DNA from: Spirochaetia bacterium
GTDB lineage: Bacteria > Spirochaetota > Spirochaetia > Treponematales > Treponemataceae
DNA length: 38,936 nt
Reading direction: 5' to 3'
Assembly (NCBI GenBank): GCA_900767955.1
Contig: CAAGBC010000042.1
Coordinates: 1-38,936, forward strand
In this document: in pieces, positions 24,170 to 32,564 of the stretch
Layout of the letters: each line of letters opens with the position of its first letter
Position numbering within the stretch: the stretch's first letter is position 1
Notes under the pieces: model-generated
Told to the model about the DNA's origin: nothing
Database searches by the model: none
What the model saw: the letters and a program-made list of their open reading frames with translations, nothing else
Program-made: the position numbers and the translations under genes

Positions 24170-26947
24170 TTATTTACTTTCAGATGTTGATTGTAAAACT
24201 TTTGCAGCATCATTTCTTTTCCATCTTACAGCAGTCATGTAAGGTGTTTCATTAGAAATATTTTTTGCATCAACATCCAAACCGTATGAAATTAATGTTT
24301 TAATTGTTGATACAGTAGAAGTTTTTGCTGCGTAATGCAAAATAGTATTTCCTTGGATGTCAGATAATGTTCCTGCGTATTTTACAATATTTTCAAGCAT
24401 AGTTTTGTTATTGTTCTTTAATGCAATGGAAATAGCGTTTGTTCCGTGTTTATCAATTGAAACAAATGGATTTGCTCCTTTTGATAATAATATTTTTGCC
24501 AATGGAATATTATCATCTTCTATTGCAATTGCCAAAGGTGTATATCCTTTAGAATTTCTAGTATCAATAGGGTAGCCCCAGTTAATAAGATTTTCTAAAT
24601 GCTTTTCATCTTCATTTTTGCTTATAAGAATATGAATTGGTGTATTTCCGTCGCTATCTGCAACAGTTTTATCTGTTCCTAATACAGCTTTTATAATATC
24701 GTTGCCATAATTCAAACTAATACTAAAGGGAGTGTTGCCATTTTTATCTCGTGATAAAGGATTTCCACCTGCATTGCGAATAATATCAATTACTTCAACA
24801 TTTGCAGTGCTTGCCGCTTCGTGATAAGCGTTTCTTCCGTTGATTTCTTGAATTTGTGGATTTGCACCATTTGCCAAAAGTAATTTTACAACTTCAGGGT
24901 TGTTTCCTTTAATTGCATCCATTAATACAGTTTTTCCAGAAACATCACTTGTATTTGGGTCAGCGTTGTATGTTAATAATAATTTTGCAATTTCATATTT
25001 TCCACCAACAACAGCTTCTGCTAATGCTGATTTACCAGAAATATTTTGTGCATCAACATCAATTCCCAAAGAAATTAATTTTTTTGCAGAATTACTAGCG
25101 TCCCATCTAACAGCAATATGCAAAGGTGTACTACCAAGATTATCACGGATATTTAACTTACTTCCTTCTTTTACAAGTAAATTTACAATGTCTGCGTTAT
25201 TAGTTTTTGCAGCATTAAATAAAGGAGTTTCTCCGCTTGCATTTTTTGCAGAAATATCAGCGCCTTTTTTGATTAATAATTCAATAGCATCTTCAAGCCC
25301 CCATTCAGCAGCGTAATGCAATACAGTATTTTTACTTCCGTCGCAAGCCTTAATTGTTTGAGAAGTAATAATCCAATTCATAACGCTTCCGCCAGCTTTT
25401 AATGCCAAGCGCAATGGAGAATAGTTTTTGTTATTTGAAGAAAAAATATCAGCATTTTTTGCCAAAAGCATTTCACCAAGTCTTTGACGATTTTTCAATA
25501 TTGATAAATACAAAGCATTATTACCTTCAGCATTGCGAGCATTTACATCGTCAGTAAGGCTAATTATATATTGAAGTTTTTGCAAATTTGCATCTTTTAT
25601 AATTGCAACATGCAAAGGAGTATTTCCGTTTGAATCAAGGCTTAAAATATTTTTTTTGTGCAAAATAGTTTTTAGCAATGTTTCATCAGATTTTAATGCT
25701 AAAGTAAGAGGAGTATTTCCTTTTTTATCCATGGAATTTATATCAGCATTATTTTCTGCGTAAAATTTTGCGTGAGTAATAATATTATTTCTAATTGCTA
25801 ATGCTAAAGGAGTTACACCGTCTTTGTTTCTAGCATTAATTTCAGCACCAGCAGCAACCAATTTTTTTAATAAAGCTTCACTAACATTAGTCATAGAAGC
25901 AATGTGAAGAACTGTATCTCCGTACATATCTTTTTTTGCTACATCAGCTTTGTAAGTAATTAGTAAATCATAAATATCGTTTCGTTTATCTTCTGGAATA
26001 ATAACAAGAATTGGAGTTTTTCCCAAATTATCTTTTGCATTTACATTTGCACCAGCGTCTAACAAAATTTTTGCAATATCTTTATGTCCATAACGAACAG
26101 CTTCATGTAGTGGAGTTGCTCCTGTACTGTCTTGAACATTTGTTGCAGCGCTGTTTGCAAGCAAATAAGTTGTTATTCCTTCATGACCGTGAATTGAACT
26201 AATGTGCAACGGAGTTTGACCGTCTTCAAAGCGATAATTTAAATTTCTATTTGTAAGAGCAATCTGAAAATATTCAAAATCACTATTTGCTTGAGTAGCG
26301 CCATTTAAAATAAGAAGAGCCGCAATTTCTACAGATTTTACATCTTTTACATTTTCAAAAGCCACATCAAGAGGAGTTTGTTCATTTAAATCTTTTACAG
26401 AAATTGGAATTGCCTTATTTACACAAGCAACAATTGCATCTTTATCTTTAGTATTTACAAAATGATGAACAATAGTTTTTCCTTCGTCATCAATTATTGA
26501 ACCTGTTTTTTCTGTTATAAATAAATCGTAATAAATAGGATTTTTTGCAAGGCCAACATCTAGCGCAGTCATACCATCGGCGTTTTTTGCAAATAAATTC
26601 TTGCCAATAGAAGCCAAAAAAGCAGCAGCGTCATGACCGTTACTGTCAATTGCGGCATGCAAAGGAGTTTGACCTTTCATATTTTTAATTTCAGAATTAG
26701 CGCCCTTAATCACAAGAAAAGTTACTAAATCAACATTGTTTATTTGTGCCGCCAAATGAAGAGCCGTATTTCCGTCTTCGTCAACAGCATTTATATCGTA
26801 CTGGTTTGCAAATTTATCTTTAGCTTCGTCAATTTTGCCCTGTTTAATCAAATCATGTAATGTAACTTCATCTTTTGGCGTAGAAACACAACCAAAAAGT
26901 GTAAAAATTAAAGCTAAACAAATAACAGAAAAAAAGTTTTTATTCAT
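24170..26947 (-). CDS. Very large ankyrin-repeat lipoprotein
   Basis: The 925-residue protein starts MNKNFFSVICLALIFTLFGC, a lipoprotein signal with lipobox LFGC and Cys20. An ATG four codons earlier is possible, but GGGA sits just before the chosen start. The rest is a solenoid of roughly 25 ankyrin repeats of about 33 residues, with recurring units such as GNTALHLAA, GQTPLHISSIHGH, GATPLHEAVRYGH, GKTPILVII and GNTPLHVAI. Some repeats are degenerate between residues 130 and 230 and again near 480-520. It lacks any catalytic domain. It is probably an envelope-anchored scaffold facing the periplasm or surface. Large ankyrin lipoproteins of this kind recur in host-associated treponemes; partners are unknown. 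Confidence 0.9.
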   Translation of the reverse strand: MNKNFFSVICLALIFTLFGCVSTPKDEVTLHDLIKQGKIDEAKDKFANQYDINAVDEDGNTALHLAAQINNVDLVTFLVIKGANSEIKNMKGQTPLHAAIDSNGHDAAAFLASIGKNLFAKNADGMTALDVGLAKNPIYYDLFITEKTGSIIDDEGKTIVHHFVNTKDKDAIVACVNKAIPISVKDLNEQTPLDVAFENVKDVKSVEIAALLILNGATQANSDFEYFQIALTNRNLNYRFEDGQTPLHISSIHGHEGITTYLLANSAATNVQDSTGATPLHEAVRYGHKDIAKILLDAGANVNAKDNLGKTPILVIIPEDKRNDIYDLLITYKADVAKKDMYGDTVLHIASMTNVSEALLKKLVAAGAEINARNKDGVTPLALAIRNNIITHAKFYAENNADINSMDKKGNTPLTLALKSDETLLKTILHKKNILSLDSNGNTPLHVAIIKDANLQKLQYIISLTDDVNARNAEGNNALYLSILKNRQRLGEMLLAKNADIFSSNNKNYSPLRLALKAGGSVMNWIITSQTIKACDGSKNTVLHYAAEWGLEDAIELLIKKGADISAKNASGETPLFNAAKTNNADIVNLLVKEGSKLNIRDNLGSTPLHIAVRWDASNSAKKLISLGIDVDAQNISGKSALAEAVVGGKYEIAKLLLTYNADPNTSDVSGKTVLMDAIKGNNPEVVKLLLANGANPQIQEINGRNAYHEAASTANVEVIDIIRNAGGNPLSRDKNGNTPFSISLNYGNDIIKAVLGTDKTVADSDGNTPIHILISKNEDEKHLENLINWGYPIDTRNSKGYTPLAIAIEDDNIPLAKILLSKGANPFVSIDKHGTNAISIALKNNNKTMLENIVKYAGTLSDIQGNTILHYAAKTSTVSTIKTLISYGLDVDAKNISNETPYMTAVRWKRNDAAKVLQSTSESK

Positions 26948-27048
26948 AAAAAATCCCATGTAAATTTAGTTTTCTTTTTTTTAGTATCGGAAAAAAAAAC
27001 AGATGATTTAGCAAAATAATATTTTTCTTTTGGGCAACTTTTGTTCCA

Positions 27049-27150
27049 CTTTGCGTTGCGTCGTTCCACAAAACCAGGCTTTTCGGGATTCCGCTATCCG
27101 CTCATTGCTCCGCAACACTTCGTGTCCCTACAATCCTTGTTGCATTGTGG
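27049..27150 (+). repeat. Dispersed intergenic repeat, copy 2
   Basis: The GC-richer segment contains CCAGGCTTTTCGGG and TTCCGCTATCCGCTCATT (core about 27074-27109). It is the diverged counterpart of the reverse-strand copy at 2927-2998. It lies between the ankyrin gene and the next forward gene, whose -35 element overlaps its right end, so the insertion could have supplied part of that promoter. Confidence 0.7.
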
Positions 27151-27174
27151 TGGAATAAGAATTATAATTTATTT
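27140..27174 (+). promoter_or_regulatory. Candidate leaderless promoter of the membrane protein at 27175
   Basis: TTGCAT (27140-27145), 17 bp, TATAAT (27163-27168), six bases and ATG at 27175. There is no Shine-Dalgarno. The -35 overlaps the end of the dispersed repeat. Confidence 0.6.
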
Positions 27175-27999
27175 ATGGGCATATTACAAAAAATAGAAAA
27201 TGGTGAAATCGAAAAAAAATCTTGGTGGCAGATGATAAATTTTTATCGCCTTACAGGATTAGTTTTAATATGGATATCCTCATGGATTTTTATGATGCCT
27301 TTTTATATAGAAACAACTGCGCCCGTTTTTGAAAATCTTTGGGGAACTATTGTTGCCGCTTTTGGAATTGTAAAACAAGTAAATGTAAAAGTTCAGCAGA
27401 CACCAGATTTAGTAAGTGGAATATTTTCCTTGGCGTTGATAGTAATTTTACAATTGCGTGGAATTTTTTCTGTAATTGATGATAGCGTAAAACAAGAAGA
27501 CAAAAAAAATAATGAACTTTTATTCGTTTTATTAAATATTATTAGCATAATAGTTCATACTTTGTTTTTTACAATAATGATAAAAATATTTTTGTTCCCA
27601 GATATTGGGCAAAGCTCTGTTGTAGAAAGTCTAAAAAAAGATTTTGCAATAACAATTTTTATGGCTTGTTGTATTACAGGAATGATTTTAGGTGCGCAAT
27701 CAATTGCAAAGTTACTAATGTTGCTCCTTTTGGGCGTTGGAATATTTAGAAATATTTCAACAGTAAGTTCAACATTCGGAAGTTATGGATTTATTGCAAT
27801 ATTATTTGCAGCAATTGGTTTTTATTTGGAATTTTACGCAATGGGATTTAATAAAGAAAAATTCTTGCTTGATATGAAATTCCTTTCTGGTAAATACGAA
27901 TCTTTGCTTAATCAAGGCAATTCCGAAATGAAGGCCATTAAAACTTCTGCAAAAAAGACAATTAAAGCAATAAAGAATCCAACTAAAATATTAAAATAG
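27175..27999 (+). CDS. Multi-pass membrane protein of unknown function
   Basis: The 274-residue protein has about six hydrophobic segments between residues 20 and 225: 'LTGLVLIWISSWIFMMPFYI', 'LVSGIFSLALIVILQ', 'LLNIISIIVHTLFFTIMIKI', 'ITIFMACCITGMILGA', 'LLMLLLLGVGIF' and 'YGFIAILFAAIGFYLEFYAM'. The C-terminus is cytoplasmic in character and basic, with SAKKTIKAIKNPTKILK. I do not recognise a family. The start is set at 27175 because a perfect TATAAT lies six bases upstream; a longer in-frame start would run into that promoter. It forms a pair with the gene seven bp downstream. Confidence 0.65.
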   Translation: MGILQKIENGEIEKKSWWQMINFYRLTGLVLIWISSWIFMMPFYIETTAPVFENLWGTIVAAFGIVKQVNVKVQQTPDLVSGIFSLALIVILQLRGIFSVIDDSVKQEDKKNNELLFVLLNIISIIVHTLFFTIMIKIFLFPDIGQSSVVESLKKDFAITIFMACCITGMILGAQSIAKLLMLLLLGVGIFRNISTVSSTFGSYGFIAILFAAIGFYLEFYAMGFNKEKFLLDMKFLSGKYESLLNQGNSEMKAIKTSAKKTIKAIKNPTKILK

Positions 28000-28006
28000 G
28001 AACATT

Positions 28007-28645
28007 ATGAAATCTAAAAAAGGCGCAATCGTTTTTATAAGTATATTATCAATTCTTTTTGTTGTATCTCCTTTGTTTGTAATTTATAAAACCGTAAAAT
28101 TTCAAGGTGGTTATAAAGGCTTAAATTGGGGCGTTTCCGAAGATCAAACAATCGATTGGCTTAAAAAAAATAGTAACAAAGCAATTTGGTCAAAATGTGA
28201 TAATAATCATTATGGTTCTTTGTGTTATAAAGTTACTTGGAAAGAAAAAGATTCCCAAGATTTTGAATACATTGAATTCCAATTTCAAAACGAAAAACTT
28301 TGTGCTGTAATAGAATCTTATAAACCTACAGATGTAAATCCTTTGCGTACTTATAATTTAGGTTCCCCAGAAAAAGGAACAGATTTGGATGTTTTTTATA
28401 AAAAAGAAAAAGGCGTAAAATATAAATATGTTGATAGAGCTTTTTATTATAATTCGTCTGCTAATGCAAAAAATACAGAAAATCGATATGCAATTTCACA
28501 ATTGATAAAAAGTATTCCTGCAGATGAAACTTTTCCTGATACTGTAGAAAAATATCAATTTACAAAAGGATATTTTTCCACAGAATTTGTTTCTTTTGAA
28601 TCTGAATCAATAAATTTTCCAACTTATAGATTTAAGCATAAATAA
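28007..28645 (+). CDS. Membrane-anchored or exported protein of unknown function
   Basis: The 212-residue protein has an N-terminal hydrophobic segment (IVFISILSILFVVSPLFVIY, residues 9-28) without an obvious cleavage site or lipobox, so it is a signal anchor or an uncleaved export signal. The soluble part begins GGYKGLNWGVSEDQTIDWLKKN, similar in style to treponemal envelope proteins that start a domain with 'GL.WG.s...v', and is mixed alpha/beta. Its function is unknown. AGGAA precedes the ATG, and the gene follows the unknown membrane protein by seven bp, so the two are an operon. The end converges with the D-lactate dehydrogenase gene, 16 bp apart. Confidence 0.6.
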   Translation: MKSKKGAIVFISILSILFVVSPLFVIYKTVKFQGGYKGLNWGVSEDQTIDWLKKNSNKAIWSKCDNNHYGSLCYKVTWKEKDSQDFEYIEFQFQNEKLCAVIESYKPTDVNPLRTYNLGSPEKGTDLDVFYKKEKGVKYKYVDRAFYYNSSANAKNTENRYAISQLIKSIPADETFPDTVEKYQFTKGYFSTEFVSFESESINFPTYRFKHK

Positions 28646-28661
28646 TGCAAACATAGATGTT

Positions 28662-29666
28662 TTAAATAAATACTCTATTTTTTAATTCATTTTCTTCAGA
28701 AAAATCTTTTATGTTGTTTAATGTAATATCTGCAATATTTTCTAATGCGTTTGTAGTTAAAAATGCTTGATGGCTTGTGACTATTACATTTGGAAAAGTT
28801 AGCAATCTTGCAAGAATATCATCTCTAATTACATTGGCAGACCAGTCATTAAAAAAGTATTTGCTTTCTTCTTCGTATACATCAAGGGCTGCTCCTCCAA
28901 TTTCTTGATGTTTCAACGCATGAACTAAGGCTTGTGTGTCTATTAATGCGCCTCTTCCTGTGTTAATAATTACAGCGTCGTGTTTCATAAGTTTTAATGA
29001 TTGCTTATTGATAATGTGTTTTGTATCTTGTGTAAGAGGACAATGTAAACTTAATACATCACTTTTTTTGAATAAATCTTCAAGCGGAACATATTCAAAA
29101 TTATGTTTTTCTGCCCAAAATTTGTTTGGATATAAATCGTATAGAATTATTTTCATTCCGAATCCAGAAAGTAATTCTGCCATTATTTGACCGATTTTTC
29201 CTGTTCCAAGAATTCCTGCTGTTAAGCCGTTTAGGTTTCTTCCAGTAAGACCTGTTAAAGTAAAGTTTCCTGTTTTTGTTCTTAAATATGCTTGTGGAAT
29301 GTGTCTTGTTAATGCTAATAAAATTGCAACTGCGTGTTCTGCAACTGCATTTGGTGAATACGCAGGAACTCTAACAATTTTGATTCCTGCTTTGTCAGCT
29401 GTTGTTAAATCTACATTATTGTAACCTGCGCATCTCATTGCAATTAGTTCAACATTGTTTTGTTTTAATATGTTTATTACAGTTTCATCAAGAATATCAT
29501 TCACAAATGCACAAATTACATTAAAGCCCTTTGAGGAAAATGCTGTTTTTTCATTTAAATGAAAGTCAAAAAATTCAATATTGAATCCAAAATTTTTATT
29601 CATTAATAAAAATGATTCTTTGTCATAGGGTTTTGTGTCATAAAAAGCAATATTAATTTTTTTCAT
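28662..29666 (-). CDS. ldhA: D-lactate dehydrogenase (2-hydroxyacid dehydrogenase family)
   Basis: The 334-residue NAD-dependent enzyme interconverts pyruvate and D-lactate in mixed-acid fermentation. The Rossmann motif is GILGTGKIG (residues 151-159). The catalytic triad spaced as in Lactobacillus D-LDH is present: R238 in NTGRGALID, E267 in DVYEEE, H299 in TSHQAF. 'MRCAGYNNVDL' and 'RVPAYSPNAVAEHA' are also characteristic. The ATG at 29666 has GGAGG at ideal spacing; an in-frame start 24 codons upstream has none. It diverges from the COG0523 gene. With PflB it places pyruvate disposal in this locus. Confidence 0.93.
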   Translation of the reverse strand: MKKINIAFYDTKPYDKESFLLMNKNFGFNIEFFDFHLNEKTAFSSKGFNVICAFVNDILDETVINILKQNNVELIAMRCAGYNNVDLTTADKAGIKIVRVPAYSPNAVAEHAVAILLALTRHIPQAYLRTKTGNFTLTGLTGRNLNGLTAGILGTGKIGQIMAELLSGFGMKIILYDLYPNKFWAEKHNFEYVPLEDLFKKSDVLSLHCPLTQDTKHIINKQSLKLMKHDAVIINTGRGALIDTQALVHALKHQEIGGAALDVYEEESKYFFNDWSANVIRDDILARLLTFPNVIVTSHQAFLTTNALENIADITLNNIKDFSEENELKNRVFI

Positions 29667-29754
29667 GTGGTTATTCCTCCGCTTAGAAAGTAATAATATT
29701 TGCAAACTATTGCAATAAAAATCATATTTTTCTAGCATTTTCTAAGTATTTTCG

Positions 29755-29769
29755 TTATGATTACCATAA
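29755..29769 (+). promoter_or_regulatory. Dyad candidate operator upstream of the COG0523 gene
   Basis: TTATG-ATTAC-CATAA is a perfect 5-5-5 inverted repeat 22 bp before the ATG at 29792, in the space between the divergent ldhA and COG0523 genes. Its AT-rich dyad shape would suit a metal regulator of the Fur/Zur family, but only one copy is seen here. Confidence 0.35.
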
Positions 29770-29791
29770 AAATAAGAAACAGAGGGATTTC

Positions 29792-31036
29792 ATGTCAAAA
29801 AACGATTTAGTTCCAATTACATTATTATGTGGATATTTAGGTGCTGGAAAAACAACTTTAATGAATAAAGTTCTTTCAAATCAAAAAGGTTATAAAGTTG
29901 CTGTTATTGTAAATGATATTGGAGAAATTAATGTAGATGAACGCCTTATTGCAAAAGGTGCAAATATAACAGATACAAGTAGTATTGTTCCTTTAACAAA
30001 CGGTTGTATTTGTTGTAATTTAAAATCAGACATGGTTCAGCAAATAGAAAATTTAATTGCTACAGGAAAATTTGATTACATTCTTATTGAATCAAGTGGT
30101 GTTTGTGAACCAATGCCAATTGCTCAAGCTATTGAACAGATTTCCAATGGTCGTCTTGATAATGTTGTAAGTGTTGTTGATGCAAAACGCCTTGTTGATG
30201 AATTTGCAGGCGGTGACCAACTTTTAAAAGAAGATATGGGCGAAGAAGATATTGAATCTTTGTTAGTTCAGCAGATTGAATTCTGTTCAACACTTATTAT
30301 TAATAAAAAAGATTTAGTTTCTGATGAAGAAATGAAAAAAGTTCGTGCAGTTGTAAAAGCTTTGCAACCTCATGTAAAAGTGATAGAAACTTCACAAGGT
30401 AATGTTGATGTTGAAGATATTCTTGCAACACAGCGCTTTGATTTTGATACAGTTTTTGAAAGTGCTGCTTGGGTTTCTCACCTTGAACACGCTACAGAAG
30501 AACACGACCACGAACATCATCACAATCACGATGAACATGAACATCACCATGACCATGACCATGACGAACATGAACATGAACACGAATATCACCACGATGA
30601 CCCAAATCATGTTTGCGATGAACATTGCCACTGTCACCATCACCATCATCGTCATGATGGCGCTGATGAAGATGAGTATGGAATTGGTTCCTTTGTATAT
30701 TTCCGTCGTCGTCCATTTAATCGCATGAAATTAGAAGAATATGCAGCAAAATGGCCACGCAATATTATTCGTTCCAAAGGAATTATGTGGTTTTCTGATG
30801 AAGATGAAATGTCATACATTTTAGAAACTTCTGGTCGTCAGATTCAGGCTGCTGCTGCAGGAATTTGGCTTGCTGCTTGTTCAAAAGAAGAACAGGAAGA
30901 AGTCTTAGCACAAGAACCAAAACTTCAAGCTGAATGGAATGAAGAAGTTGGTGACCGCATGGTAAAAATTTGTATAATCGGACAGAAACTTAATAAGGAA
31001 GAAATTTGTAAGGATTTAGATTCTTTACTAGATTAA
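29792..31036 (+). CDS. COG0523-family GTP-dependent metallochaperone (CobW/ZigA-like) with His-rich insert
   Basis: The 414-residue G3E GTPase has Walker A GYLGAGKT (residues 14-21), the metal-binding CxCC motif GCICC (C72, C74, C75), 'ESSGVCEP' for switch II, 'SVVDAKRLVDEF', and the NKKD guanine motif at INKKDLV. Residues about 232-293 are a His/Asp/Glu-rich insert (EHDHEHHHNHDEHEHHHDHD and onward) that should bind Zn or a similar metal. The C-terminal CobW_C domain is present (RRRPFNRMKLEEY and KGIMWFSDE). Family members deliver metals such as zinc to client enzymes, usually in scarcity. It has AGAGGG before the ATG and is followed six bp later by a MATE transporter gene. Confidence 0.92.
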   Translation: MSKNDLVPITLLCGYLGAGKTTLMNKVLSNQKGYKVAVIVNDIGEINVDERLIAKGANITDTSSIVPLTNGCICCNLKSDMVQQIENLIATGKFDYILIESSGVCEPMPIAQAIEQISNGRLDNVVSVVDAKRLVDEFAGGDQLLKEDMGEEDIESLLVQQIEFCSTLIINKKDLVSDEEMKKVRAVVKALQPHVKVIETSQGNVDVEDILATQRFDFDTVFESAAWVSHLEHATEEHDHEHHHNHDEHEHHHDHDHDEHEHEHEYHHDDPNHVCDEHCHCHHHHHRHDGADEDEYGIGSFVYFRRRPFNRMKLEEYAAKWPRNIIRSKGIMWFSDEDEMSYILETSGRQIQAAAAGIWLAACSKEEQEEVLAQEPKLQAEWNEEVGDRMVKICIIGQKLNKEEICKDLDSLLD

Positions 31037-31041
31037 TTGCT

Positions 31042-32415
31042 ATGACTGAAAGTAAAAATATTCCTGTCTCTTCAGGTGAAAATAAAATGGGAACAATGCC
31101 TGTTACCAAATTAATATTGAATATGTCTTTGCCAATGATGTTTTCAATGTTAATTCAGGCTTTGTACAATATTGTAGATAGTATATTTGTTGCAAGATTA
31201 GGTGAAGATGCGTTAACTGCAGTTTCTTTAGCATTCCCAATTCAGAATCTTATGATTTCATTGGCTGTCGGAACTGGAGTTGGTATAAATTCCTTATTGT
31301 CACTTCGCTTGGGTCAAAAAAATCAAGAAGATGTTGATAGAACTGCTATGAATGGTTTGTTCTTGGCATTTTGTAATACAATTGCGTTTATTTTTGTTGG
31401 TGTTTTTGCGGTAGAACCTTATTTGCGTTCACAAACAACTAATGAAGCAATTATTCAATATGGAATTGATTATTTGCAGATAGTAACAATTCTTGGTTTT
31501 GGTATTTTCTTTGAAATTACATTTAGTAGACTTTTGCAATCAACAGGAAGAACTATTTATACCATGATTTCTCAACTTGTTGGTGCAATTACTAATATTA
31601 TTTTTGACCCATTACTGATTTTTGGAATTGGATTTTTCCCAGAGTTAGGAATGAAGGGTGCAGCTTACGCAACAGTTTTAGGACAAATTTTTGGAATGAT
31701 TGTTGGATTAGTTTGTAACATAAAACGCAATCCTGACATAAACTTTAAATTAAAGAATATTGTTCCATCTGGAAAAATTATTGCTCAAATATACAAAGTT
31801 GGTGTTCCTTCTATATTATTAACTTCTGTAACTTCATTTACAATTTATTTTGTAAATTTAATTTTGGGCAAATTTTCATCAACAGCAATTGCCGTGTATG
31901 GAATTTTTTTTAAGTTAAATAGTTTTGTATTTATGCCTGTTATGGGATTAAACAACGGAATTGTTCCTATTATTGCATATAATTACGGGGCAAAAAAACG
32001 AAAGAGAATTACAAACACAATAAAATCTGCTTTGTTCATGGCATTTTGTATAATGCTTTTTGGAACATTAGCTTTTGAACTATTTCCAAAATATTTATTG
32101 CTTATGTTTAGTGCATCTGACGAAATGCTTAAAATTGGAATTCCAGCCTTGCGAACAATTGCTCCAAGTTTCTTAGGTGCTGCAGTTGCAATTACATTGT
32201 CTTCTGTATTCCAGGCATTCGGAAGTGCCATTTACAGTATGATTGTTTCTTTCTCAAGACAATTGCTAGTATTTTTGCCTTCTGCATATTTGTTGTCACT
32301 AACAGGAAATGTGGATAATGTTTGGTTCTGTTTCTTAATTGCTGAAGTAATGTCTTTGACAATGTCTTTGTTCTTTATGAAAAGAATTTACAGAAAGAAA
32401 ATTAGCCAGATATAA
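31042..32415 (+). CDS. MATE-family efflux transporter
   Basis: The 457-residue protein has about 12 membrane helices in two halves and the DinF/NorM-type landmarks: MPVTKLILNMSLPMMFSML, 'LYNIVDSIFVARLGEDALTAVSLAFP', 'GTGVGINSLLSLRLGQ', 'LLQSTGRTIY', 'GPLLIFG'-like DPLLIFGIGFF and 'NNGIVPIIAYNYGAKKRKR'. It exports organic cations or drugs in exchange for Na+ or H+; the substrate is not predictable. The ATG lies six bp after the COG0523 stop with no ribosome site, so it is probably translated by coupling. No clear terminator follows. Confidence 0.92.
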   Translation: MTESKNIPVSSGENKMGTMPVTKLILNMSLPMMFSMLIQALYNIVDSIFVARLGEDALTAVSLAFPIQNLMISLAVGTGVGINSLLSLRLGQKNQEDVDRTAMNGLFLAFCNTIAFIFVGVFAVEPYLRSQTTNEAIIQYGIDYLQIVTILGFGIFFEITFSRLLQSTGRTIYTMISQLVGAITNIIFDPLLIFGIGFFPELGMKGAAYATVLGQIFGMIVGLVCNIKRNPDINFKLKNIVPSGKIIAQIYKVGVPSILLTSVTSFTIYFVNLILGKFSSTAIAVYGIFFKLNSFVFMPVMGLNNGIVPIIAYNYGAKKRKRITNTIKSALFMAFCIMLFGTLAFELFPKYLLLMFSASDEMLKIGIPALRTIAPSFLGAAVAITLSSVFQAFGSAIYSMIVSFSRQLLVFLPSAYLLSLTGNVDNVWFCFLIAEVMSLTMSLFFMKRIYRKKISQI

Positions 32416-32485
32416 TTTATAATTACAAAAATTAAAAAAATGTCAAAAAAAAGTGCTAAGATTTTTCATTTTCAAGGTTTTTTAG

Positions 32486-32560
32486 TTGTAATAAAAATGC
32501 ATTTGGAGTACACTAATATAGAAGTGTAAAATATCAAAATCTATTTCAAATGAGGTATAG
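32486..32560 (+). promoter_or_regulatory. Candidate pflB promoter and leader
   Basis: TTGTAA (32486-32491), 17 bp and TACACT (32509-32514) form a plausible promoter. The pflB ribosome site GAGG is at 32553-32556. Confidence 0.4.
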
Positions 32561-32564
32561 AATT

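Noticed and set aside
28649..28662. AAACAT-AG-ATGTTT palindrome as a bidirectional terminator between the genes ending at 28645 and 28662
   Set aside because: The stem is six AT-rich pairs with a two-base loop and no U-run, too weak to call.
30392..30728. Open frames in other frames and on the reverse strand across the His-rich segment of the COG0523 gene
   Set aside because: They arise from the low-complexity CAT/CAC/GAT/GAA repeat, have no ribosome sites, and give low-complexity peptides.
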